13,555 nucleotides of DNA from Sulfurovum sp. (GTDB lineage: Bacteria; Campylobacterota; Campylobacteria; Campylobacterales; Sulfurovaceae). A program made the translations under genes and the position numbers. Shown here piece after piece: positions 1-6,635 of this stretch. Location: assembly GCA_026985755.1 (NCBI GenBank), contig JALSPX010000103.1:1-13555 (forward strand), written 5' to 3'. The notes under the pieces are model-generated. The model did not search any database and had not been told where the DNA came from. It was given only the letters and a program-made list of their open reading frames with translations. How positions within the stretch are numbered: the first letter of the stretch is position 1; every line of letters starts with the position of its first letter.

Positions 1-279
1 CTAGTTCAGAGCAAAGAAAATCTAGCCATCATTACTAAACAGCTAAAGCAAGAGAGAAAAAACCTGCACAAAAAATACCAAAAACTCCAGTTCAAAGCCA
101 TCGCAGCCAAACAACAACAGTACAAACCCCCCTTTACCAACTACGCTGTCAAACTCCACACACTCCTACCCGATGAAGAATCACGTTGGTTTGACAAAGT
201 CCTAAGGCACAAAAGCTCTCTCTATCTACAAAAAATCCCCACCCACTTAAGGAGCCTAGATGCCAATGTTTCTCAGTAA
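1..279 (+). CDS. C-terminal end of an unidentified helical protein, possibly from a Bat operon (partial)
   Basis: An open frame enters from the left edge in frame 1 and ends at TAA 277-279, leaving 92 residues. The fragment is rich in Lys and Gln, and its first 45 residues would form a charged helix or coiled coil. It is followed by a Trp-containing helical stretch (DEESRWFDKVL) near residue 65. The stop lies 20 bases inside the next gene, so the two are translationally linked. The next gene is BatD-like, so this may be the end of a BatB- or BatC-like (VWA/TPR) protein, but no diagnostic motif is left in the fragment. Codon use is strongly C-rich and G-poor, as in the first part of the next gene. 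Reality of the frame is fairly sure; identity is not. Confidence 0.6.
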   Translation, partial: LVQSKENLAIITKQLKQERKNLHKKYQKLQFKAIAAKQQQYKPPFTNYAVKLHTLLPDEESRWFDKVLRHKSSLYLQKIPTHLRSLDANVSQ

Positions 280-1276
280 AATAAGTCTTCTTTTCACGCT
301 TGTCACCCCACTACTCTTTGGCTATAGCTTTACGATGGAAGTGGACAATATGCAGCCTATGGTGGGCGAAACTATCCATCTCACGACACACTTTCGCTAC
401 GACAACCTAGAAGAGTACGACCTAGCAGAGCCCGACTACGAGAACTTCAATATCGCCCTATTTGATGAAAACGAAACCCAAGAAAACAATAGTACATGGC
501 TAATCACACAGCACTACACCCTCATAGCCAAAAAAGCAGGCACATTGACCCTACATCCACTCAAAGCCCATATAGAGTTCATTCCACTAAAATATCAAAA
601 AGAATACAACAAAAACCACTACCTACAAAAACAAGACATCTCCACCCAAGCCATCACATTACAAGTACACCCACTCCCACAAGGCATACACCTCACGGGT
701 AACTATACATTAGAAGCAAGCCTAGACAAGAATCAAAGCACCCAAAGCTCACCCGTACAGTTTAGCGTTGCACTCATAGGTGAAGGAAACCTAGAAACCC
801 TAGACTTCCTCACCCTACACATCCCCCACACCACCATCTACGAAAAAAGCACAAGCCCCAAAAGCAAAACCTTCAGCATCCTAGCCAACCAAGACTACAC
901 CATCCCACCCATTGTGCTCCAATATTTTAACCAAAAAAGTAAGATGGTGATGCTTACAAGTACCCCTAACTATGACATACACATATCTGGAAACAAGGTA
1001 TCTCATTCTCTTTTGTGGCTATTTGGTTTACTTCTCATTGGCATTGGGGGTTATGGGCTTTGGGTACTGCACAAACTGGCATATTTAGATAAGAAAAAAA
1101 CTTTTATCAGGCAACTCAAAAGATGTAAAAATAAAGAAGAATTGCTTAAAAAAATTGCTCCTTATATAGGGAAAGATAGAGGGCTTACTCGGTTGATTTA
1201 TAGGTTGGAGGTGTGTGAGGATGGAGAGTTTAAAAGGGTTAAAAAAGAGATAGTAACGCATTGGAAAAATCTGTAG
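260..1276 (+). CDS. BatD-like periplasmic protein with C-terminal membrane anchor
   Basis: The 338-residue protein has an N-terminal signal peptide (residues 1-24) and a periplasmic beta-rich region. One transmembrane helix lies at about 250-270 (LLWLFGLLLIGIGGYG), followed by a basic cytoplasmic tail of about 65 residues. Two short stretches resemble the BatD/oxygen-tolerance family: VGETIHLTTHF near 35-45 and the GEGNLETL turn near 174-181. Bat proteins work with MoxR-type AAA ATPases and VWA proteins in envelope stress or aerotolerance; the exact role is poorly known. The start at 260 is preferred because TTAAGGAG at 247-254 sits 5 bases upstream; an in-frame ATG at 266 is the alternative. 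The start overlaps the upstream frame by 20 bases. Base composition switches sharply inside the gene near 900-960 (see findings). BatD assignment is by pattern only. Confidence 0.62.
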   Translation: MPMFLSKISLLFTLVTPLLFGYSFTMEVDNMQPMVGETIHLTTHFRYDNLEEYDLAEPDYENFNIALFDENETQENNSTWLITQHYTLIAKKAGTLTLHPLKAHIEFIPLKYQKEYNKNHYLQKQDISTQAITLQVHPLPQGIHLTGNYTLEASLDKNQSTQSSPVQFSVALIGEGNLETLDFLTLHIPHTTIYEKSTSPKSKTFSILANQDYTIPPIVLQYFNQKSKMVMLTSTPNYDIHISGNKVSHSLLWLFGLLLIGIGGYGLWVLHKLAYLDKKKTFIRQLKRCKNKEELLKKIAPYIGKDRGLTRLIYRLEVCEDGEFKRVKKEIVTHWKNL

Positions 1277-1296
1277 GGTGGTGTTTTCAACCCACC
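1277..1296. repeat. Strong intergenic hairpin after the BatD-like gene
   Basis: GGTGG at 1277-1281 pairs with CCACC at 1292-1296, and GTT 1283-1285 pairs with AAC 1289-1291, leaving a bulged T and a TTC loop. It starts at the last base of the BatD-like stop codon. No run of T follows on either strand, so it is a poor intrinsic terminator. It may instead be an mRNA 3'-end stabiliser or a copy of a dispersed GGGTGG-type palindrome. Confidence 0.5.
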
Positions 1297-1338
1297 ACGT
1301 AACAAAACATGACTAACAAAAATATTTCGCCGTAAGGG

Positions 1339-1366
1339 TTAAAATATGTTATACTCTATGTATAAA
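1339..1366 (+). promoter_or_regulatory. Possible promoter upstream of the small ORF at 1414
   Basis: TTAAAA (1339-1344) and TATAAA (1361-1366) are 16 bases apart; a second -10-like TATACT lies at 1350-1355. The only thing downstream on this strand is the short frame 1414-1494. In AT-rich DNA such matches are common, so this is weak. Confidence 0.25.
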
Positions 1367-1413
1367 ATCATAAAGATAACCCGTTGCTTAGTCAAGATGA
1401 AGAGAAACAGACT

Positions 1414-1494
1414 ATGAATATAAACGATGAAATGTTAGTTGATACTTTCTCTCATAACCCTGACAAAATACCATCCACAATCCCCAACACATGA
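1414..1494 (+). pseudogene. Possible 5' remnant of a small gene cut by the mazEF cassette
   Basis: An ATG at 1414 opens a 26-codon frame beginning MNINDEMLVDTFSHN and ending at TGA 1492. The first dozen residues read like the N-terminus of a real small protein. From 1452 on, however, the frame runs antisense through the 3' end of the mazF-like gene and becomes Pro/Thr-rich and low in information. A promoter-like sequence lies upstream and a weak GAAGAG upstream of the ATG. One reading is a gene whose 3' part was lost when the toxin-antitoxin pair arrived; another is chance. I do not recognise the family. Confidence 0.22.
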
Positions 1495-1790
1495 TTGATA
1501 GTCTTCTCATCAGCCTTTTCTATAAATTTAATCTTTCGTGACTTGTAATCTATAGACTTCATCTGTTCTGCCATGATATAACCTGTAATATTCTCACTTT
1601 CTACTTTTACATGAAAAGGAAAATCCCTTTTGGTGTTGGTAATAGGACAAGCAAAAGCTAACCCCAAATGCTTATTAAAGACCTTATTACTAACAATGAT
1701 GGCTGGTCGTCGTCCTTTTTGTTCATGACCACTTTGCGGGTCAAAATTGAGGGCTACTATGTCTCCTTGCTCAGGGATATACTTTACCAC
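1452..1790 (-). CDS. mazF: MazF/PemK-type toxin, probable mRNA endoribonuclease
   Basis: This 112-residue protein has the size and opening pattern of the MazF/PemK/CcdB-fold toxins: GDIVALNFDPQSGHEQKGRRPAII is spread over residues 9-32, followed by CPITN at 48-52. The family cleaves single-stranded mRNA at short sequences; Glu23, Arg27/Arg28 and Thr51 or Thr53 sit where family active-site residues are expected. Translation starts at GTG (complement of 1788-1790), which overlaps the end of the antitoxin gene by 7 bases. An AGGAAAAG ribosome site lies just upstream, so toxin synthesis is coupled to antitoxin synthesis and probably lowered by the GTG start. No truncation or missing core motif is visible, so the toxin is probably intact. 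The cleavage site cannot be told from sequence. Confidence 0.9.
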   Translation of the reverse strand: MVKYIPEQGDIVALNFDPQSGHEQKGRRPAIIVSNKVFNKHLGLAFACPITNTKRDFPFHVKVESENITGYIMAEQMKSIDYKSRKIKFIEKADEKTINHVLGIVDGILSGL

Positions 1791-2029
1791 TCTTCTTTTC
1801 CTGTCGTATCGCTAAAAACCTCATGTGCATTATAATCACTAGGTACATCACGTACAAGATCACGTATATCATACTTTTGGCGTGGTTGCTTAATAGGTTC
1901 TAATATAATTTTATTGTTTTCTATCAAGATTTTCATCTTGTCACCTACTGCCAAATGGAGTTCTTTCATAATGTCTTTAGGAAAACGCAAACCCTGAGAA
2001 TTACCCCAACTTGAAATAGTCGCTGTCAT
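1784..2029 (-). CDS. mazE: MazE-type antitoxin, AbrB-fold DNA-binding protein
   Basis: The 81-residue protein starts with the SpoVT/AbrB swapped-hairpin pattern SSWGNSQGLRFPKDIMKEL (residues 6-24), then a VGDKMKILIENNKIILEP strand pair. This is the DNA-binding half of MazE. The acidic C-terminal 30 residues, ending SDTTGKEEW, would be the flexible tail that wraps and blocks the toxin. The start ATG (complement of 2027-2029) has AAAAAGGAT 6-8 bases upstream. The gene is first in a two-gene operon, and MazE-MazF complexes normally repress their own promoter. That fits the repeats found directly over the promoter at 2046-2084. The pair is flanked by genes of unrelated operons, as expected for a mobile stability module. 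Confidence 0.9.
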   Translation of the reverse strand: MTATISSWGNSQGLRFPKDIMKELHLAVGDKMKILIENNKIILEPIKQPRQKYDIRDLVRDVPSDYNAHEVFSDTTGKEEW

Positions 2030-2045
2030 AGCATATCCTTTTTAT

Positions 2046-2079
2046 GTATATCCAAAGTATATCATTAAAATTTTATGAT
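2046..2079. promoter_or_regulatory. Probable MazE/MazEF operator repeats
   Basis: GTATATC occurs at 2046-2052 and again at 2057-2063, an 11-base spacing that puts both on one DNA face; the second copy overlaps the -10 box. Next to it, ATCAT (2061-2065) and ATGAT (2075-2079) flank AAAATTTT, an imperfect 19-base palindrome filling the promoter spacer. The position suits autorepression by an AbrB-fold antitoxin dimer. Binding is inferred. Confidence 0.5.
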
Positions 2080-2084
2080 GTCAA
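2056..2084 (-). promoter_or_regulatory. mazEF promoter, near-consensus sigma-70 type
   Basis: On the minus strand TTGACA (complement of 2079-2084) and TATACT (complement of 2056-2061) are separated by exactly 17 bases, and the mazE start is about 27 bases beyond the -10 box. This is the closest match to sigma-70 consensus in the window; the other promoters I see have little or no -35 box. Confidence 0.8.
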
Positions 2085-2143
2085 CCAAACGTTTTTACCA
2101 TTAGTTTACACTTCTACGCTACCATAAAGAAAAAGGATACATC

Positions 2144-2614
2144 ATGCAAAAGATACTTTTACTCCTCTTAACCTCTTTCACCCTGCTCTTAGCCGAAAAT
2201 AGCTCTGCCAAAGTCGTCTATGACCTCACGACTGCCAATCAAAAAGCCTTTGAACGCAAAATACTCAAAGCCATCGTGGCAAACAAAGCCTACTATGAAA
2301 GCAAACTCAAAGAGCTCGATGTCACAGTGGTCATACATGGTGGGGCGTATCGGTATTTTACGGTAGACCCAAGTCGCACAGAGTATAAAACTGACAAGGC
2401 ACTTTTGGCTGATTATACCAGTCTCAAAAAGCGTATCAAAACCATGCATGACACTTATAATGTCGAGTTTCTTATGTGTGGAGCTGGGATGCCAAAGCAT
2501 GGGCTTAAAGCAAAAGATATAGTGAGTTACGTTAAAATAATTCCCAACTCTACTATAGGACTCATAGATAGACAAAATGAGGGGTATGCGTATATCCCTA
2601 TCAATGATAAATAA
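2144..2614 (+). CDS. Periplasmic DsrE-family protein
   Basis: This 156-residue protein has a clear signal peptide (MQKILLLLLTSFTLLLAENS) and so should act in the periplasm. The mature part has the DsrE/YchN-like pattern: a strand VTVVIHGGAYRYF near 60-72, a central Cys in FLMCGAGMP near 129-137, and an ending of the form GLIDRQNEGYAYIPI. DsrE-family proteins carry or sense sulfane sulfur through such a Cys; many small exported members have no known reaction. The ribosome site AAAGGA at 2131-2136 supports the start. The gap to the phosphoesterase gene is 18 bases, so it probably leads the six-gene operon. I find no convincing -10/-35 pair in 2085-2130. With one Cys and no DsrF or DsrH partner nearby, a full sulfur relay is not shown. 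Confidence 0.75.
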   Translation: MQKILLLLLTSFTLLLAENSSAKVVYDLTTANQKAFERKILKAIVANKAYYESKLKELDVTVVIHGGAYRYFTVDPSRTEYKTDKALLADYTSLKKRIKTMHDTYNVEFLMCGAGMPKHGLKAKDIVSYVKIIPNSTIGLIDRQNEGYAYIPINDK

Positions 2615-2632
2615 TTTAATTTAGGAGAAAGA

Positions 2633-3490
2633 ATGAAAAAACTAACAAGAAGAAACTTTTTTAAAGGGGCTGCTGCTTTGGCTGCGATGCCACTCGTAGC
2701 GGCTGAGAGTAAAACAGAAGCTAAAAAACCTAGCACTCTGAAAGTCGTACACATTACCGATGCGCATATGGATATGGGAAATCCCGACAGTGTAGAAGCC
2801 CTCAAAATGGCTGTAACCTACCTAAACACACACTACACAGACCTAGACTGTGTGCTCTTTGGTGGGGACAATTTTAACAACAACATGAAAGCTGACTCTG
2901 ATGCCCTTGTGTACAAAGAGATAGTAGAAAAACTCCACTGCCCTGTCTACCATGTACGTGGAAACAAAGAGTCTTCCCCTGCCAATGACAACCGCATACA
3001 CCTTGAGGAATTTAAAAAGCTCTTTATGTCTTACAAAGGTATGACAGTAGAAGGCAAAGACTGGGCAGTCGAGATAAACGGACATCTTATTTTAGGACTT
3101 GACAGCTGTATAGAAAATGCGAACAATGGCGAATTTACCAAAGAAACACTCACATTTGCCAAAAAGATGCTAGACCTTGGCAAACCAACTCTCATGCTAA
3201 ACCACCATCCCTACACCAACTACTGGTGTGGTACAGAAGCAAAAGACATACATAAGTATGTACTAGGAAATGGCGAAGAAACCATCAAAGCACTCTTTGG
3301 CTACCCCAACCTACTCGTCGCCCTTTCTGGACATAAACATATAGATAACATCAAGATGATAAACAAAGTCAAAACCATCACCACCAGAGGTTTCATCAGA
3401 CCGCTAGACCTTGATGAATATCCAATGCGTTATGTAGAGATAAAAGAGAATGAAGTAAGCGAAAAGCTTATCTATACTACAGATGCCTAA
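2633..3490 (+). CDS. Tat-exported calcineurin-like metallophosphoesterase
   Basis: The 285-residue protein starts with a twin-arginine signal (TRRNFFKGAAALAAMPLVAA, residues 5-24), so it is exported folded, probably with its metals. Metallophosphoesterase motifs follow in order: D-x-H at Asp43/His45 (ITDAHMD), GGDN at 77-80, GNKE at 110-113, NHHP at 190-193 and GHKH at 233-236. These give the two-metal site of phosphomono- and diesterases. The GNH(D/E) motif has Lys where the family usually has His, a residue normally at the active site, so activity or substrate class may differ. The ribosome site TTAGGAGA lies 4-10 bases upstream of the ATG. It is the second gene of the cluster that ends in an ABC transporter, which suggests it frees phosphate or a dephosphorylated compound outside the inner membrane. 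The substrate is unknown. Confidence 0.85.
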   Translation: MKKLTRRNFFKGAAALAAMPLVAAESKTEAKKPSTLKVVHITDAHMDMGNPDSVEALKMAVTYLNTHYTDLDCVLFGGDNFNNNMKADSDALVYKEIVEKLHCPVYHVRGNKESSPANDNRIHLEEFKKLFMSYKGMTVEGKDWAVEINGHLILGLDSCIENANNGEFTKETLTFAKKMLDLGKPTLMLNHHPYTNYWCGTEAKDIHKYVLGNGEETIKALFGYPNLLVALSGHKHIDNIKMINKVKTITTRGFIRPLDLDEYPMRYVEIKENEVSEKLIYTTDA

Positions 3491-3500
3491 GGAATACATC

Positions 3501-4085
3501 ATGATAAAAAAACTTACATTGACACTGACACTCTTCAGCTCACTCGCGTTAGCAGATACACTCAATTATAATTTTGAAAAATCTTCACTTCAAAACTGGT
3601 CAAAGAATGGGAAATGGGAGATTTTAGCTGAAAAAGAGAATAAAATCCTCTCTTTATCCCAGCATAGTAGAGATTATTTTAACCTATGTTATACCAAAGA
3701 TGTTGCTTTTACAGATGGAAGTATCTCTGTTAAATTCAGAGCCAACTCTGGACATATGGATCAAGGTGGTGGACTGATGTGGCGAGTACAGGACAATGAC
3801 AACTACTATGTAGCACGCTTCAATCCACTAGAAGATAACTTTCGATTTTATATCGTGCATGAGGGCATGCGTAGCGAACTGGACTCTGCTACTATCAAAC
3901 TCTCTTCAGGATGGCACACGATGAAAATCGTACAAAAAGGCACCCATTTTGAAGGCTATTTAGATGACAAAAAACTTTTAAGCCATGAAGATAAACAATT
4001 ACAGAAAAGTGGTGGTGTAGGCGTATGGACAAAAGCTGATGCGCTGACTTCTTTTGATGACCTTCACATAAGTACCGACAAATAA
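3501..4085 (+). CDS. Exported concanavalin/LamG-like (DUF1080-type) protein
   Basis: From ATG 3501 this is a 194-residue protein with a signal peptide (MIKKLTLTLTLFSSLALA). An earlier in-frame ATG at 3483 lies inside the phosphoesterase gene and lacks a ribosome site, whereas AAGGA at 3489-3493 fits 3501. The mature chain has the beta-sandwich pattern of LamG/DUF1080 domains: NYNFEKSSLQNWSKNGKWEI near the start, ISVKFRAN, GGGLMWRVQDNDNYYVARFN, SGWHTMKIV, and GGVGVWTKADALTSFDDLHI at the end. Such domains bind or, in some DUF1080 members, cleave carbohydrate. No catalytic residue set can be called here. The gene is 10 bases after the phosphoesterase and one base before the solute-binding protein, so it belongs to the same unit. 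Fold assignment is fairly good; function is not known. Confidence 0.7.
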   Translation: MIKKLTLTLTLFSSLALADTLNYNFEKSSLQNWSKNGKWEILAEKENKILSLSQHSRDYFNLCYTKDVAFTDGSISVKFRANSGHMDQGGGLMWRVQDNDNYYVARFNPLEDNFRFYIVHEGMRSELDSATIKLSSGWHTMKIVQKGTHFEGYLDDKKLLSHEDKQLQKSGGVGVWTKADALTSFDDLHISTDK

Positions 4086-4086
4086 G

Positions 4087-5097
4087 ATGAAAAAATCTTT
4101 TTTTCTTGTTGGTTCTGCGTTGTTGTTGCTGGCGTGTAGTAACAAGCCTGCACAAAAGTCTGTCACTGTGTATGTCTCTGAAGACCAAGTCTTTTCTGAA
4201 CCCCTACTCAAAGATTTTGAGAAAAGCACAGGCATCAAAGTCAATGCCATCTATGACACAGAAGAGTCTAAAAGCACAGGTGTGATGAACAGACTCATCG
4301 CAGAAAAAAACAATCCACAGGCCGATGTCTACTGGGCAAACGAACCTATACGGGCAGAGGTGCTACGCCAAAAAGGAATTTTAGCTCCCTACCAAAGCCC
4401 CAATGCGCAAGGCATTCCAAATAACCTTAGAAACAAAGACTATTTTTGGACAGGTTTTTCAGCAAGAATACGTGTGATAATCGCACAAAAAGGACTCTCT
4501 GTTTCCCCTACTTCTATCATGGCTTACACAGATACACAGTTTAAAAATAAAGCAGTCATCGCCAATCCTCTCTTTGGGACAACCACCGCACACATGGCTG
4601 CGCTTGCCACACTTTGGGGAACGGACAAAACCAAACAATTTTTAGAAAGCATGCAGACCAACAAAGTAGCACTGGCTACGAGTAACGGAGAGAGTGCAGA
4701 CTTTGTAGCCAAGGAGAGCTACGCGTTTGCCTTGGTCGATAGTGACGACGCCGTAAGCAGACGCAAAGCAGGCAAGCCCATAGAGATTATCTACCCCGAC
4801 CAAGGCAAAGATGATGTAGGGGCTTTGGTGGTGCCTAATGCTGTGATGCTCATACACAAAGCACCACACATAAAAGAGGCAAAAATCCTCATAGATTACC
4901 TGCTCAGTAAAGAGAGTGAAGCCAAACTTGCCTTTGCTGATTGTGCCCAAATTCCTCTGCACCAAGGTGTAAAAATGCCCGCGTTGATGAAGCCCATAGA
5001 GAAGATAAAAACCATGAATATAGATTTCCAAGAAGTGGCATTAAAAATGCAAGAAATACAGCCCATACTCAAAGCATGGCTTGCCAAACAACAATGA
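4087..5097 (+). CDS. ABC transporter solute-binding lipoprotein, FbpA/AfuA class
   Basis: This 336-residue protein has a lipoprotein signal with lipobox LLAC and the lipid-modified Cys at residue 17, so it is probably tethered to the membrane. The mature part is a type II periplasmic binding protein: SVTVYVSEDQVFSEPLLKDF at 25-44, then QADVYWANEP, and near the end VDSDDAVSRRKAGKPIEIIY followed by VPNAVMLIHKAPHIKEAKIL. That second half is typical of a subfamily usually labelled iron(III) transport. No adjacent Tyr-Tyr pair (the iron-binding signature of FbpA) is present, so iron is not assured; relatives in this class bind phosphonates or sugar phosphates. The stop TGA shares bases with the permease ATG (ATGA, 5094-5097), so the two are translationally coupled. 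Confidence 0.85.
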   Translation: MKKSFFLVGSALLLLACSNKPAQKSVTVYVSEDQVFSEPLLKDFEKSTGIKVNAIYDTEESKSTGVMNRLIAEKNNPQADVYWANEPIRAEVLRQKGILAPYQSPNAQGIPNNLRNKDYFWTGFSARIRVIIAQKGLSVSPTSIMAYTDTQFKNKAVIANPLFGTTTAHMAALATLWGTDKTKQFLESMQTNKVALATSNGESADFVAKESYAFALVDSDDAVSRRKAGKPIEIIYPDQGKDDVGALVVPNAVMLIHKAPHIKEAKILIDYLLSKESEAKLAFADCAQIPLHQGVKMPALMKPIEKIKTMNIDFQEVALKMQEIQPILKAWLAKQQ

Positions 5098-6635
5098 CCT
5101 CACGTGCCAGTGGCTACCTCTTTTTAGCCTTACTTGTACTTTTGGGTGTAGTGCCTATCTTATCCATGGTAGGCTCTACATTTTATGACGCACAGGGCTT
5201 TTCTCTAGCTGGATACAGCCTACTCTTTAAAGATATTGCCTTATGGAAAAGCCTAGGAAATTCTGTTGTTTTAGCCTTTAGTGTAGCATTTTTTAGCACT
5301 TTTGTAGGGACACTTTTGGCGATACTGCTACACAAAACCAACCTCTATGCCCGTACACTATGGCTGATACTGCTCGTTATACCTCTGTTACTCCCACCTT
5401 ATATTATCGCGTATGGGTGGTATGGGCTTGTGGGTAGGCAAAGTATGATTGGACAGTATCTTTTTGGATTTACGGGTACAGCATGGGTACTTTTTAGCGT
5501 CTATGTAGCCATTCCTACCCTACTCATCTCACTCTTTTTACGACAGATCAATCCTCGCTTAGAAGAAGTGGGACTGCTCACCTGCTCTTGGGGCTGTGTA
5601 GTCAAAAACATCACCCTCCCACTCATACAGCCTGCGATAGTATTTTCTTTTTTGCTGGTGTTTATCCTCAGCATTTCAGAACTCTCTGTCCCAAATTTTT
5701 TGCGTTATGATGTGTTTGTTTTACATAGTTTTACCCAGTTCTCAGCTTTTTACGACTTTCAAACAGCAACGATAGACACCATGCCCTTGCTACTTATCAT
5801 CTTGGTCATTTTGTGGCTTGGGTATGCATTGCCCAAAAGACCCCTTCGTTTTCAAAACAATGCCACGATGCTTCAACTCGATGTCAGCTCCTATCAGCTA
5901 CGGCTCAATGGCATGATGTTTCTACTCTTTATGGTTCTTATGGGTTTGCCTTTGTGGGGATTGCTTAGCCATATAGATAGCAGTAGCTTTATGACAGCAC
6001 TTGAAAAAAGTTATCCTGCCATACGTCAGAGCCTTTTTTATGCCACAATTGCGTCACTTGTTTTATTGTTTTTAGGGTTTGTCTCGGCGTATATTATGGT
6101 CTATAAAAGCATAAAAGCATGGCATTGGCTTCAAGCAGTAATCCTCTTTTTATTTATACTCTCTTCCATACTTTTAGGCATTGCACTTATTCTATTTTGG
6201 AACCGACCTGCTACGAATTTTATCTATGGTACTTCACGCATTGTCTTTATGGCGTATGGGCTAAAATATCTCTTTTTGAGTAGTAGCATCATCCAACTCA
6301 AACTCAAACAAATCCCCTCTGCACTCATCGAAGTTGCCACACTTAGCGGGGCATCTAGCAGACAAATATTGGGCTATATCATTCTGCCTCTAAGTAAAGA
6401 AGCACTTGTGGTTAGTACACTTATAGGCTTCATCTTTACCTTGCGTGAGAGTACGCTTATGATGCTTGTTTCCCCAGCAGGAAGTACGACATTACCTCTG
6501 TATATCATGACGCAGATGGCAAATGGCAAAGAGGGTATCATCGCGTCTCTTTGTCTCATCATGATACTGCTTATATTGCTTCCACTCTTTGCCCTGCTAG
6601 GCTATACTCGATACAAAGGAACGTTAGATGATTAG
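5094..6635 (+). CDS. ABC transporter permease, fused two-domain (FbpB/AfuB type)
   Basis: The open frame extends upstream to 4941 inside the solute-binding gene, but the ATG at 5094, overlapping the previous stop by 4 bases, gives a normal 513-residue permease starting MTSRASGYLF. It has about 12 hydrophobic segments. Two cytoplasmic EAA-type loops that dock the ATPase are visible: EEVGLLTCSWG with the LPL tail at about 157-177, and EVATLSGASSRQILGYIILP at about 413-432. Two BPD-type permease domains are therefore fused in one chain, as in FbpB and AfuB, so a single copy could form the whole channel. There is no good ribosome site before 5094; expression probably depends on coupling. The last codons overlap the ATPase start by 8 bases. 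Confidence 0.88.
   Translation: MTSRASGYLFLALLVLLGVVPILSMVGSTFYDAQGFSLAGYSLLFKDIALWKSLGNSVVLAFSVAFFSTFVGTLLAILLHKTNLYARTLWLILLVIPLLLPPYIIAYGWYGLVGRQSMIGQYLFGFTGTAWVLFSVYVAIPTLLISLFLRQINPRLEEVGLLTCSWGCVVKNITLPLIQPAIVFSFLLVFILSISELSVPNFLRYDVFVLHSFTQFSAFYDFQTATIDTMPLLLIILVILWLGYALPKRPLRFQNNATMLQLDVSSYQLRLNGMMFLLFMVLMGLPLWGLLSHIDSSSFMTALEKSYPAIRQSLFYATIASLVLLFLGFVSAYIMVYKSIKAWHWLQAVILFLFILSSILLGIALILFWNRPATNFIYGTSRIVFMAYGLKYLFLSSSIIQLKLKQIPSALIEVATLSGASSRQILGYIILPLSKEALVVSTLIGFIFTLRESTLMMLVSPAGSTTLPLYIMTQMANGKEGIIASLCLIMILLILLPLFALLGYTRYKGTLDD

Noticed and set aside
2101..2133. TTTACA and CATAAA/TAAAGA as a promoter for the six-gene unit
   Set aside because: The spacing is only 12-14 bases and the -10 match is poor, so I do not call a promoter although one must lie somewhere in 2030-2143.
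2189..2575. Minus-strand open frame of 128 codons opposite the DsrE-like gene
   Set aside because: It is an antisense shadow; the plus strand has a signal peptide, ribosome site and DsrE pattern.
3483..3500. Earlier ATG for the LamG-like gene
   Set aside because: It would add MPKEYI before a good signal peptide, and the AAGGA site at 3489-3493 lies inside this stretch and serves ATG 3501.
4642..5031. Minus-strand open frame of 129 codons inside the solute-binding gene
   Set aside because: The opposite strand carries a clear binding-protein family; the antisense product is rich in Tyr, Phe and Cys and matches nothing I know.
4941..5093. N-terminal extension of the permease frame
   Set aside because: It lies out of frame inside the solute-binding gene and reads as charged residues; the ATGA overlap at 5094 gives a normal permease start.
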